Assembly (NCBI GenBank): GCA_034437795.1
Contig: DAOTTI010000063.1
Span: 1 to 18,793 of the forward strand
Origin: DAOTTI01 sp034437795
GTDB taxonomy: Bacteria; Chloroflexota; UBA11872; UBA12225
Reading direction: 5' to 3'
Length of the DNA stretch: 18,793 bases
Shown here: in pieces, positions 1 through 7,109 of the stretch
How positions within the stretch are numbered: the first letter of the stretch is position 1
How the letters are laid out: each line of letters opens with the position of its first letter
Program-made: the position numbers and the translations under genes
The notes under the pieces: generated by a model
What the model saw: the letters and a program-made list of their open reading frames with translations, nothing else
The model's database searches: none
What the model was told of the DNA's origin: nothing

Positions 1-298
1 CCCAGGACCTGCGTCACCCGCGCCCGGGTGCCCCCGAGCTGGCGCGCCGGGCGGCCCGCGACGGGCACTCCCCATCATCCAGGGCCCTGTGCCACTCCTG
101 GGCCAAGGCGATGGGATGGCGGTGCTGCCCAGAGGAGCGAGCTAGCCCTGTCCGCGGCTCGGAACATCGGGGCGGCTCTGCGCACTCGAAATGGTAGGCG
201 AGGCGCGAGGCCCCCCGCGCCGCCAGCCTTGCCCTGGCCAGGATTGCCAGAGTGAGAAAAGTTCGGGATTTGCCCTGCCTCGGGGAGCTGGTGCTGTG
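1..298. other. No recognisable gene at the left edge
   Basis: I see no open frame here with recognisable protein motifs on either strand. Short overlapping frames exist, but they are Arg/Pro/Ala-rich, as expected of random GC-rich DNA. The stretch ends where the stop codon of an IS630-type transposase remnant begins on the minus strand, so part of it may be the outer end of that decayed element. I could not identify its terminal repeat. Confidence 0.4.
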
Positions 299-517
299 TT
301 ACTCCTGAAACTTGGGGTACCGGCGCTCGAATTTGATGCGAGCGTCGGCGGTGGTGAAGCGCCAGTCGACCGTGTTGCCGGCGGCGTTGCGGCGCTCGGC
401 TCAGGCGGTGACCTCGGCCGGCAGGATGGCCTTGTCCGCGATGCGCCGCTGCCGGCACTGGCGGCTCAAGATGGACAGTTCGATCTTGGCCATAGTCAGC
501 CAACTGCCGTGCGGCCT
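299..517 (-). pseudogene. IS630-family transposase, C-terminal remnant
   Basis: Read on the minus strand, this translates to HGSWLTMAKIELSILSRQC and, after a stop, continues in the same frame to DWRFTTADARIKFERRYPKF and a TAA stop at 301-299. That is the typical C-terminus of one IS630 subgroup: the third catalytic acidic residue lies in the GSWL-(N/T)MA-x-x-EL stretch, and the ending is DWRFTTADARIK. An in-frame TGA at 403-401 replaces what is normally a Trp in the family. The N-terminal two thirds are missing, because sequence upstream of about 517 belongs to the neighbouring ATPase gene. This is a dead transposase scrap and differs in subgroup from the other two IS630-type elements in the window. 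Confidence 0.75.
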
Positions 518-539
518 AACATCGTCCGCGGTTAGCGAG

Positions 540-1335
540 ATGGCCAACTTCTCTGCACCCGTCTCTCTTCCCCTGGTCGGCTGCGCCGATGATCTGAGCC
601 GGGTCTCGGCCGCACTTGATCGGGCTGCGGCTGGCCATGGTGGAGCCACGTTCCTTGTGGGTGAGCCAGGAGTGGGCAAGTCACGCCTCGCGCACGAAGC
701 GGCCAGCGCGGCGCAGACACGGGGATTCTCGGTCCTCGGACGACGTGGCCACGCGCTGGAGCGCACCCTGGCCTATGCCCCCCACTCTTGGATGCCTTCG
801 GTCGCTACCTGCGCGCCCTCGATAGACGGGATCGAGCCATCCTCGTGAGCGGCCTACAGGAGCGCAGCCGCCTGTTCGGCCACCTCGCGCTCTCAGCGCC
901 CGAGCCGCTGGGCGACCTTGCAGAAGACCCACCTCTTCGAGGCGGTTGCCCGGCTGCTTGAACGGTTGGCGAAGCGCGGCGCCGTGCTTCTGTTCTTGGA
1001 CGACCTTCACTGGGCCCGTCCGACCTCTCTCGAGCTGCTGCATTACCTCGCGCGCGGTCTGGCCGACCTGCCTGTACTTGTCCTGGGGACGTACCGTCTC
1101 GAAGAGGCGGACGGCGGTCAACTGCTGCGCCCCCTGCCTCAGTCGCTGCGGCCACTCGGTCTGGCAGAGGAGATCGCGCTGGAGCGCTTGGCGCCTGAGG
1201 CCGCGATCGCGCTCGCTCGCGCCGTGCTGGGCACCGAGCCACCCGCTGACTTGCTGGCCCTTCTCGACACGCGTGCCTGCGGGTCGCCACTATTCATTCA
1301 GGCGTTCATCCAGGCGCTGGTGGAGGGCGGCCAAC
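540..1335 (+). pseudogene. AAA ATPase of a LuxR/MalT-type regulator, truncated and frameshifted
   Basis: The N-terminal part of a large signal-transduction ATPase of the kind that normally carries an AAA-ATPase domain, TPR-like repeats and a C-terminal LuxR helix-turn-helix. From the ATG at 540, residues 41-50 give a Walker A motif GEPGVGKSRL. After a frame change near 780 the protein continues as APLLDAFGRYLRALDRRDRA, then returns to the original frame near 915-920. There it shows a Walker B motif VLLFLDDLHWA and the usual continuation PTSLELLHYLARGLADLPVL. Two compensating indels are thus needed to read it through. The reading stops at an IS630 end beginning at about 1336, so all TPR and DNA-binding regions are lost. 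The sequence right of that element (after 3703) does not obviously resume this gene. It is a non-functional fragment; the exact target pathway cannot be told. Confidence 0.75.
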
Positions 1336-1773
1336 TAAACCAAAGCCAAGGTGAATCCCACAGGGCAGCCGCGGTACGCTGTCTGTGAAGAGCACCTACC
1401 GCGAGTACTGGCCATGCGGGAGTTACTGGACGCGTTAGAGCAATAGCACGTCGATACCCACCAGCTGTGGGAGCGCATGTACCGCGCGCCGACGCCGCGC
1501 GAGGGGGCGCGCTGGCATGCCCTGTGGCTGCTGGCGCGGGGCTGCTCGGCGGCGCAGGTGGCCAAGGCGCGGGAGCGCGACCCGCACACGATTGGCGACT
1601 GGCTCGCCCGCTTCTGCCGACGCGGCGCGGCGGCGCTGGCTTTCGAGCCCACCGGGGGCTCCCCCGCCCTCAACGGCCCTCAGCAGGCCGAGCTGAAGGC
1701 GGCGGTGCAAGCGCCGCCACGCGCGGTCGGGATCGAGGCGGCGAACTGGAGCTGAAAGCAATTGTCTTGGGTG

Positions 1774-2724
1774 TCAAGCTCCTTGAGCCGGAGCGGCGTG
1801 CCAGGAGGTGTGATGGCGGACCAGGGCGTTAAGGATCAGCAGCAGCTTGTGCATGCAGGCGGTCAGAGCCACCATCTTCGGCTTGCCCGCCCGCAGCAGC
1901 CGTTCGTAGAAGGCCCGGATTACCGGGTTGTAGCGGGTCGCCACCAGCGCGGCCATGGACAAGGCGCTGCGCACCCGTGCCCGGCCGCCCCAGACGACGC
2001 GCTTGGCGCGCAGGGTGCCGCTAGCACACTTGAGCGGGGCCAGCCCCACCAACGTGGCGATGCGCTTGCGGTCCAGCTGCCCCAACTCGGGCAACTCGGC
2101 CAGCAGCGTGATCGCCGTGGCCGGGCCGATGCCCGGCACACTGCGCAGCAGCGCCTCTCGCTCGCGCCAGACGGGGCTCTGGCGGATGGTCCGCCCCAGC
2201 TCGTCGTCCAGGTCGGCCAGCTCCTGCTCCAGCCAGCGGATGTGCGCCTGGACCCGGCCGCGGACGGCGGCCCGCGCGGTGCCCAGCCGCTGGCGCTCGG
2301 CGGTGAGCATGCCCAGCACCTGGCGCCGCCGCGTCAGCAGGGCACTGAGGGCCTGCTGGGTGGCGTCGCGCAGGGGACGGGGCGTGGGCCGCACCAGCGC
2401 CGCGAAGCGGGCCAGCACCTGGGCGTCCAGGGCGTCGGTCTTGGCCAACTGCCCGATGGCGCGGGCGGAGTACCACACCTGGCGTGGGTTGACGACCGCC
2501 ACCGGCAGACCGGCCTCGGCCGAGGTGGAGGCAACCAGGGTCTCCCCGCCGCCACTCGCCTCCAGCACGATCAACTGCGGCGCCAGCGGCTGCAGCCGTG
2601 CGACCAGGGCGGCGATCCCCGCCTCGTCGTTCGGAACGCGCCACCGCTCGCCGGTGGGGCGGACCGCGATGTCCAACTGTGCTTTGGCGACGTCGATGCC
2701 AATGGTGACGGGTGTCGACGACAT
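1774..2724 (-). CDS. IS110-family transposase
   Basis: A 316-residue RuvC-like (DEDD) recombinase with a C-terminal transposase_20 domain, the family that uses a bridge RNA to pair donor and target. Near the N-terminus IGIDVAKAQLDIAV carries the first Asp. LIVLEASGGGE carries the Glu, and AKTDALDAQVLARFA the paired Asp residues. The C-terminal half shows SVPGIGPATAITLLAEL, then RVRSALSMAALVA, which holds the family's conserved serine region, and ends near KMVALTACMHKLLLIL. The length is normal and no stop interrupts it. The ATG start is supported by a strong AAGGAGGAGGAAGC ribosome-binding site a few bases upstream. It is the only uninterrupted transposase in the 1-5040 IS cluster, so the element may still be active. 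Confidence 0.93.
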   Translation of the reverse strand: MSSTPVTIGIDVAKAQLDIAVRPTGERWRVPNDEAGIAALVARLQPLAPQLIVLEASGGGETLVASTSAEAGLPVAVVNPRQVWYSARAIGQLAKTDALDAQVLARFAALVRPTPRPLRDATQQALSALLTRRRQVLGMLTAERQRLGTARAAVRGRVQAHIRWLEQELADLDDELGRTIRQSPVWREREALLRSVPGIGPATAITLLAELPELGQLDRKRIATLVGLAPLKCASGTLRAKRVVWGGRARVRSALSMAALVATRYNPVIRAFYERLLRAGKPKMVALTACMHKLLLILNALVRHHTSWHAAPAQGA

Positions 2725-2739
2725 AGTCGCTTCCTCCTC

Positions 2740-2900
2740 CTTGGCCCGGCCTTGCGTGATGTGGGCTCTGTTGGCCCAGGCAACTGTTCGGGCTCGCAGA
2801 GAAATGGGCCACGGCGACCCACGCTTTCAGCCGGTCTCAGGCAGACCCAAGGAGGATCGGTCTGCCGCGGCCCAGTGACGACCCGGCGTCACCACTAACC
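2740..2900 (-). ncRNA. Candidate IS110 bridge RNA region
   Basis: This is the non-coding end upstream of the IS110 transposase, where IS110-subgroup elements encode a structured bridge RNA of roughly 150-200 nt. Two clear stem-loops are visible. GGCAGACC at 2840-2847 pairs with GGTCTGCC at 2859-2866 around an 11-nt loop. GTGACG at 2875-2880 pairs with CGTCAC at 2887-2892 around a 6-nt loop. The first loop is of the size expected of a guide loop. Structure and position support the call; the RNA boundaries and the assignment of target or donor loops are inference. Confidence 0.5.
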
Positions 2901-3782
2901 AAGATACAAGGGGGTGCGGGAGTTCGTCGCACGGCGCTTCGGGGTGCGGCGCTGTCGGAGCAGCTGCCTGAACTACCTGCACCGGCTGGGCTTCGTCCTG
3001 AAGCGGCCGAAGGAGCGATTGACCAAGGCGGATGAAGCGAAGCGGGAGGCCTTCGTCGCGCGCTACGCCGAGCTGCGGCGCGACGCCCGGGCGACCGGGG
3101 CGGACATCTTCTTCGTGGACGAGGGCCACTTCCATGCCGACGCCGACCCGCGCGGCAAATGGCTGCTGAAGGGCGAGCCCGCCCTGGTCGGCTCGACCAG
3201 CCCCGGATTGAAGGAGAAGGTGACGTATTATTCGGCAGTCTGCCTGGAGACCGGCGAGGTGGACGAGATGCTGGTGGAGAGCAACTGCACCGCGGAGACC
3301 TCGGCCGCCTTCCTGCGCCAGGTGCGCGCCCACCATTCCGAGCCGCTGGGCATCCTCTGGGACAATGGCCCGGCCCACCACGGCGAGGCGCTGCGGGTCT
3401 ACCTGGCGACCCCGGACCTGCACCTGCGGCTGATTCCCTTGCCTGGCTTCAGCCCGATTTCAACGCCGACGAGGCGATCTGGGGTTTGGTCCGGGACGAA
3501 GTGACGGCGAATACTTGCCTGGGCACCAAGGCCAGGGTCCGGGAGCAGGTCGGAGCGTTCTTCCATGGACTGGGCGCCCGCACCGAGGACGTCAGGCGCC
3601 GCTGCCGAACCGTGTTGCAGGCCCGCGCGGATGCCCTTGGAACATCCACAACCAAAACGCTTCGGGCCCCTCAGCATGTAGGTCCCACTTTGGCTTTAGT
3701 TTAGTCTAGTGCTCCATCACGATGATGCTGCCCGGTTCCGCAATCTGGCTGCGTCCATCAAAATCACCATGGCCAAGCATTG

Positions 3783-4996
3783 GCCTCGAGTTCCGCCATA
3801 ATGCCCGAAGGCACTTGATATCACGCGGCCGGACGCCGGACTTTGATGGGCGTGGTCGTGGGCACGGCGACGTCCACAAGCCGGCTGGTCGCGCCCAGGC
3901 GCCCGCCGCCGCGGTGCCGGCCTGGCGCAGGGTGGCGAGCACGTCGGCGAAGGACGAGGCCAGCTTGCGCCGGTACCAGGGACGCACCAGCCAGGTGGCC
4001 ACGCGACCGGCCTGCCGTTGGATGGTGGACCATCGCACCACCCGCGCCACGACCAGTCCGGCGAAGGGGGTGGTGGGGCGCACGGCCAACGCCGCGTCGT
4101 TCTGAGGGATCGGCGTAGCTGAGCCGCCCCTCCACGACGAAGAACGTTACTTCCGGGGTCCACGCTGCAGCGTCGCGCTCCAAGTGGCGCTCCAAGCGGA
4201 AGGCGACGCTGGCCCACCGCTCCGTGCCGCAGCAAACGGCGTCCATTGGGGTCGCACAGGACGATGTAGCGCCGCGACGTGGGCCGCGTCGGCGCACCCT
4301 GGCGGATACGGGGCTGACTGCCGATGGACAGCCCTGGCGATGCACCGCCGGCACCGGAAGGGCACGGCTACGCTACGGAGGTCCCCCACCCCGCCAGCGG
4401 GGAGCGGCAGCCAGACCGCGAGCACCACCCACACCTGCCATACGCGCCCGACGCGGGCAAACGCCTTCTATCCGCGCGAGCGCAGCGGGTCGTGGCGCTC
4501 CCCGGGGCCGCGGGGACATCGGGGCGTTGCCCCCAGCGCGATCGCCCGGCCCTGCTTGCGGGCCAGCCGGTTGTGCACCAGCACGCTCAGCGCCGCGTCC
4601 ATCGGCAGCAGGCGCCCCGCCAGCGTGAACCCGACCTTGCCCAGCGCAGCTGGCTCCCACCGCGCCCAAGGAACGAACCGGTGGAACATCGAGCGGTGGC
4701 GCCAACTGCGCTCCCCCGCACCGCCGACCACCCCCGCGGCGACGGCCACGCCGGTCACCGTGCAACGGTCAGGGCACGGCAGCCCGCTTGTTGCCAGCGG
4801 GCGAACGGTCTGGGACGTCGGCGCGGGAAAGCCGGAGGCAAACGGGGCCAACAGCACAGCGAACGGCTCCGGCCCCATCAACGGGGGGCACCGCTTGCTC
4901 CAGACTGCTGCGATCTCTATCCTCAGAGCGTTCCAGCAGTCCAGCGGGAGCCACGCCCTCGCTAATTCAGCCGTCAAGCATGGCGGAACTCGAGGC
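3783..4996 (-). mobile_element. Decayed IS701-like insertion sequence
   Basis: A 1,214-bp relic bounded by perfect 17-bp inverted repeats: GCCTCGAGTTCCGCCAT at 3783-3799 and its exact complement at 4980-4996. Between them the minus strand carries scattered pieces of a DDE transposase. I see no matching target-site duplication in the immediate flanks. The element lies between the IS630 right end and the 3' end of the Uma2 gene, with about 40 bp separating it from the Uma2 stop codon. Confidence 0.7.
3860..4990 (-). pseudogene. IS701-like (DDE) transposase, multiply frameshifted
   Basis: Pieces in all three minus-strand frames line up in order with one transposase. The N-terminal part is WLPLDCWNALRIEIAAVW, then CTVTGVAVAAGVVGG, then FHRFVPWARWEPAALGK. 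The middle has WVVLAVWLPLP and YIVLCDPNGRRLL. The last third has ERDAAAWTPEVTFFVVEG and then, in another frame, TTPFAGLVVARVVRWSTIQ. The C-terminus is PWYRRKLASSFADVLATLRQ, a typical ending for this family. The span is shorter than an intact family member (about 1.3-1.4 kb), so internal deletions are likely as well as frameshifts. It cannot make an active enzyme. The family name rests on motif memory, so IS701-like is safer than a subgroup. Confidence 0.65.
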
Positions 4997-5037
4997 TCGG
5001 GTGAGGGCTCCACTGAGCATGAACGCCGGCTCAGAGC

Positions 5038-5738
5038 TCACCGACCGCGCTCAAGCTGAGCGCGCAGGCGTGCCAGCTCGGCCTCAGCCGCCGCCGCACG
5101 CGCCTCCGCCGCGCGGCGCCGCTCCGCTTCCTCCTCAGGCGTAAGCAGCCGCTCGCCGGTCACCGGATCGTAGAGGCGGAGCCGCGTCCCTTCCGGACGA
5201 AGCTCCAGCCCGAGCTCCCTGCTGAAGATGCCCCCGTCTCGGTCGCGGCCTTGCGCCGGTAGCGGCCGCGAACCAGCTCATAGCCCTGTAGCGGGGGCTT
5301 CAGGTACTCGCCCAGAGGATCAAACAGGAAGTATTCGCGGACCCCGAGCGATTCGTACAGCGCCTTCTTGACTACACGGTCCTCGCGCCGCGTGCCGCGC
5401 GACGTGATTTCCAGGATGAAGCTGGGCGGGCGCCCCTCCTCCCACAGCTTGTAGGCGCGCCGCTGGGGGAGCTTGGGGATCCCCCGCGTGACGAACACGT
5501 CCGGTGAGACGACGAGAAAGGGCTGGCCGCGCTCATAGTAGAGCAGCAGGTTGGCGCCGACGTACACGTTGGGATCGTCGCGGAAGTAGGCACGCAGCGC
5601 CTCCCGCGTGTCGATCAGGCACTGGATGTGGACCTCGGTTTCCCCCATGGGCCGCCCGTCGCGCTCGGGGTACTCCACCTCTGGCTCGCACGGCTCCGGC
5701 GAGGGCGGCTGAATGGGGCGAGCAGGCTCTACAGCCAT
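5038..5738 (-). pseudogene. Uma2-family PD-(D/E)XK nuclease, single frameshift
   Basis: Uma2/DUF820 proteins have a restriction-endonuclease-like fold; their biological role is unknown. The ATG at 5738-5736 follows a GAGGAG ribosome-binding site. The core is YVGANLLLYYERGQPFLVVSPDVFV, then PPSFILEITSRGTRREDRVVKK and YESLGVREYFLFDP, with the catalytic Asp in SPDVFV, the Glu in LEITS and a following Lys. One base is missing near 5230-5245, in a G-run. In the alternative frame the protein continues GIFSRELGLELRPEGTRLRL, then YDPVTGERLLTPEEEAERRR, an Ala/Glu/Arg-rich coiled coil, and stops at 5040-5038. Restoring one base would give 233 residues, the usual length with this type of tail. It is either a recent pseudogene or a sequencing error. 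It converges on no neighbour, so it is probably transcribed alone. Confidence 0.85.
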
Positions 5739-6003
5739 GGACACACTCCTCGCAGTACGCAACGGCGTCGAGCGACCCTGGGCGCAGCACCAGTATAGCG
5801 CCCGAGTGCCGGCATACACGTTGCGCCGGCCCCCGTGTCGGTTCCAACCGGTGGTGGTAGTGGCTTGGCCCAAGGTCCGTTGCGGTGACCCGCTGCAGGT
5901 GAGCGGCAGGACATCGCTTGACCAGGATCTCCCGAACCACTACAGCAACAATGCAACCGGCTCATCCCCGAAGACGGGCCGGCCCGCCCGCGCCCGCCCG
6001 CGG

Positions 6004-7047
6004 TCAGGCGGACTCGCGCACCACCAGTTCCGGCCGGTACAGGCCACGCAGGGGCGCATCCGCCTGCCCGCGCACGGCTGCCACCAGCCAGTCGATCGCC
6101 TGGCGGCCCATGGCGTCATACGGCAGCCGGATGGTAGTCAGCGGCGGCGCCAGGAATGGGGCGAAGGCGAGGTCGTCGTAGCCGACGACGGCCACGTCCT
6201 CGGGCACGCGCAGGACGGCGCGACGCACCGCGTGGAGCACGCCCAGCGCCAGGACGTCGCTCAAGGCCAGGATGGCGTCTGGTCGCTGCCCCCGCGTCGC
6301 CAGCAGTTCAGCGCCGGCCGCCGCGCCACCGGCCTCGCTGAGCTCCGGCGCCCAGACGACCCGCTCCATCTCTCCCAAACCGGCCTCCCGCAAGGCGCGC
6401 CGGTATCCCTCCAGGCGCCGCTCCACCGCGCGCGACGGCACCGACGACCAGCCGACGGCGGCAATGCGCCGGCGCCCGCGCTCAAGCAGGTGGCGGGTGG
6501 CAGCCGCGCCTCCCACTACGTTGTCGACGTCCACCCAGGGGTGCCGCTCGAGCCGGCGCTGGAAGGCGACCACCGGCACGGGCAGCGTAGCGCTCTCGAG
6601 GAAGGCCTCATCGTCCGGCGTCAGGCTGGTCAGAATGGCCCCGTGGAAGCGGGAGGCGACGCACAGCCCGGGATGCTCGCTGATGCGGCCCGGCTGGTAT
6701 TCCTCCACCACCAGCTGGGCCGACGGCGCGCGCGCCGCCAGGGCGGTCGTGGCGGCCTCGATCAGGCGCGCGCTCAGGCCGATGGGCGTGCCGGTGGGAC
6801 GCAGGATGGCCAGCGTGATGTCCGGCGCAGCCGCGCCGCTCTGGCGGTGGCGCAGGCGTCGGGCGCCGAGGTCCGGCGTGTAGCCCAGCTGGCGTGCCGC
6901 CGCGAGCACGGCCTGCCGGGTGGCGGCCGAGATCCCCACCTTCGTGTCGCGATTGTTCAGCACCAGCGACACCGTGGCCTGCGACGTCCCCGCCAGACGA
7001 GCGATGTCCCGATAGGTGGGGCGGCCATTGGCCAGGGGCTCAGTCAC
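6004..7047 (-). CDS. LacI-family transcriptional regulator
   Basis: A 347-residue repressor with the standard LacI layout. An N-terminal helix-turn-helix with hinge helix (TYRDIARLAGTSQATVSLVL, about residues 11-30, then a Leu/Arg-rich hinge) is followed by a periplasmic-binding-protein-like effector domain. Within it are VAVVGYDDLAFAPFLAPPLT, typical of the sugar-binding C-terminal lobe, and DAILALSDVLALGVLHAVR. The start is GTG (7047-7045), preceded by a G-rich GAGGGGG ribosome-binding site. It is transcribed divergently from the FAD oxidoreductase/binding-protein/sulfatase operon across a 62-bp gap, so it most likely controls that operon and itself in response to a carbohydrate. The effector cannot be read from the sequence. 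The gene is intact. Confidence 0.93.
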   Translation of the reverse strand: MTEPLANGRPTYRDIARLAGTSQATVSLVLNNRDTKVGISAATRQAVLAAARQLGYTPDLGARRLRHRQSGAAAPDITLAILRPTGTPIGLSARLIEAATTALAARAPSAQLVVEEYQPGRISEHPGLCVASRFHGAILTSLTPDDEAFLESATLPVPVVAFQRRLERHPWVDVDNVVGGAAATRHLLERGRRRIAAVGWSSVPSRAVERRLEGYRRALREAGLGEMERVVWAPELSEAGGAAAGAELLATRGQRPDAILALSDVLALGVLHAVRRAVLRVPEDVAVVGYDDLAFAPFLAPPLTTIRLPYDAMGRQAIDWLVAAVRGQADAPLRGLYRPELVVRESA

Positions 7048-7071
7048 CGGCGGCCCCCTCTTCTAAAACCA

Positions 7072-7101
7072 TTGACCTGAATCCGTTTAGCGCTGTACAA
7101 T
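7072..7101 (+). promoter_or_regulatory. Sigma-70-type promoter with possible operator
   Basis: TTGACC (7072-7077) and TACAAT (7096-7101) are separated by 18 bp, a near-consensus -35/-10 pair for the rightward operon. Between them, CTGAAT-CC-GTTTAG (7077-7090) is an imperfect inverted repeat (4 of 6 pairs), placed where a LacI-type repressor would block polymerase. The start site predicted about 7 bp after the -10 box falls only 1-2 bases before the ATG at 7110. The promoter is well supported by sequence; the operator is a guess. Confidence 0.65.
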
Positions 7102-7109
7102 GGTGGCCG

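Larger units (their letters stand above)
1755..2905 (-). mobile_element. IS110-family insertion sequence
   Basis: A roughly 1.15-kb insertion inside the IS630 transposase. The left junction falls just after GGAGCTG (about 1750-1755) and the right junction just before GGGGTGCGGGAG (about 2903-2907). I cannot place the ends to the base because IS110 elements lack conspicuous terminal inverted repeats and duplicate only a short core. The transposase lies on the minus strand, with only about 20 bp after its stop but about 180 bp of non-coding DNA before its start. This is the layout of the IS110 subgroup, whose 5' non-coding end encodes the bridge RNA. The uninterrupted transposase suggests a recent arrival compared with its host element. 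Confidence 0.8.
1338..3701 (+). mobile_element. IS630-family element split by an IS110 insertion
   Basis: The left end begins AACCAAAGCCAAGGTG at 1338. The right end, read inward from 3701, begins AACTAAAGCCAAAGTG, a 14/16 match. Each end is flanked on the outside by TA (1336-1337 and 3702-3703), the target dinucleotide duplicated by IS630/Tc1-mariner-type elements. Removing the inserted IS110 (about 1.15 kb) leaves an element of about 1.2 kb, normal for the family. It interrupts the AAA-ATPase gene on the left. The transposase inside is broken several times, so the element is inactive unless helped in trans. Confidence 0.8.
1414..3704 (+). pseudogene. IS630-family transposase, interrupted
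   Basis: Cut-and-paste DDE transposase. The N-terminal helix-turn-helix part is read from the ATG at 1414 (MRELLDALEQ), crosses an in-frame TAG at 1444, and continues MYRAPTPREGARWHALWLLA to EAANWS near 1752. There IS110 interrupts it. It resumes near 2906 as VREFVARRFGV, with the first catalytic Asp in IFFVDEGHFHAD and the second in ILWDNGPAHH. A -1 shift near 3457 is needed to reach the third acidic motif, SPDFNADEAIWG. The frame then ends in HVGPTLALV and TAG at 3702-3704, which overlaps the right terminal repeat. The catalytic triad is recognisable, but the gene is disrupted by one nonsense codon, one insertion and one frameshift. Confidence 0.85.

Noticed and set aside
1762..2898. Long plus-strand open frame opposite the IS110 transposase
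   Set aside because: Its protein is low-complexity and has no family motifs, while the minus strand encodes a full IS110 transposase with all catalytic motifs. It is a GC-rich antisense shadow.
5713..7080. 455-codon plus-strand open frame
   Set aside because: It lies opposite the intact LacI gene and has no recognisable domain.
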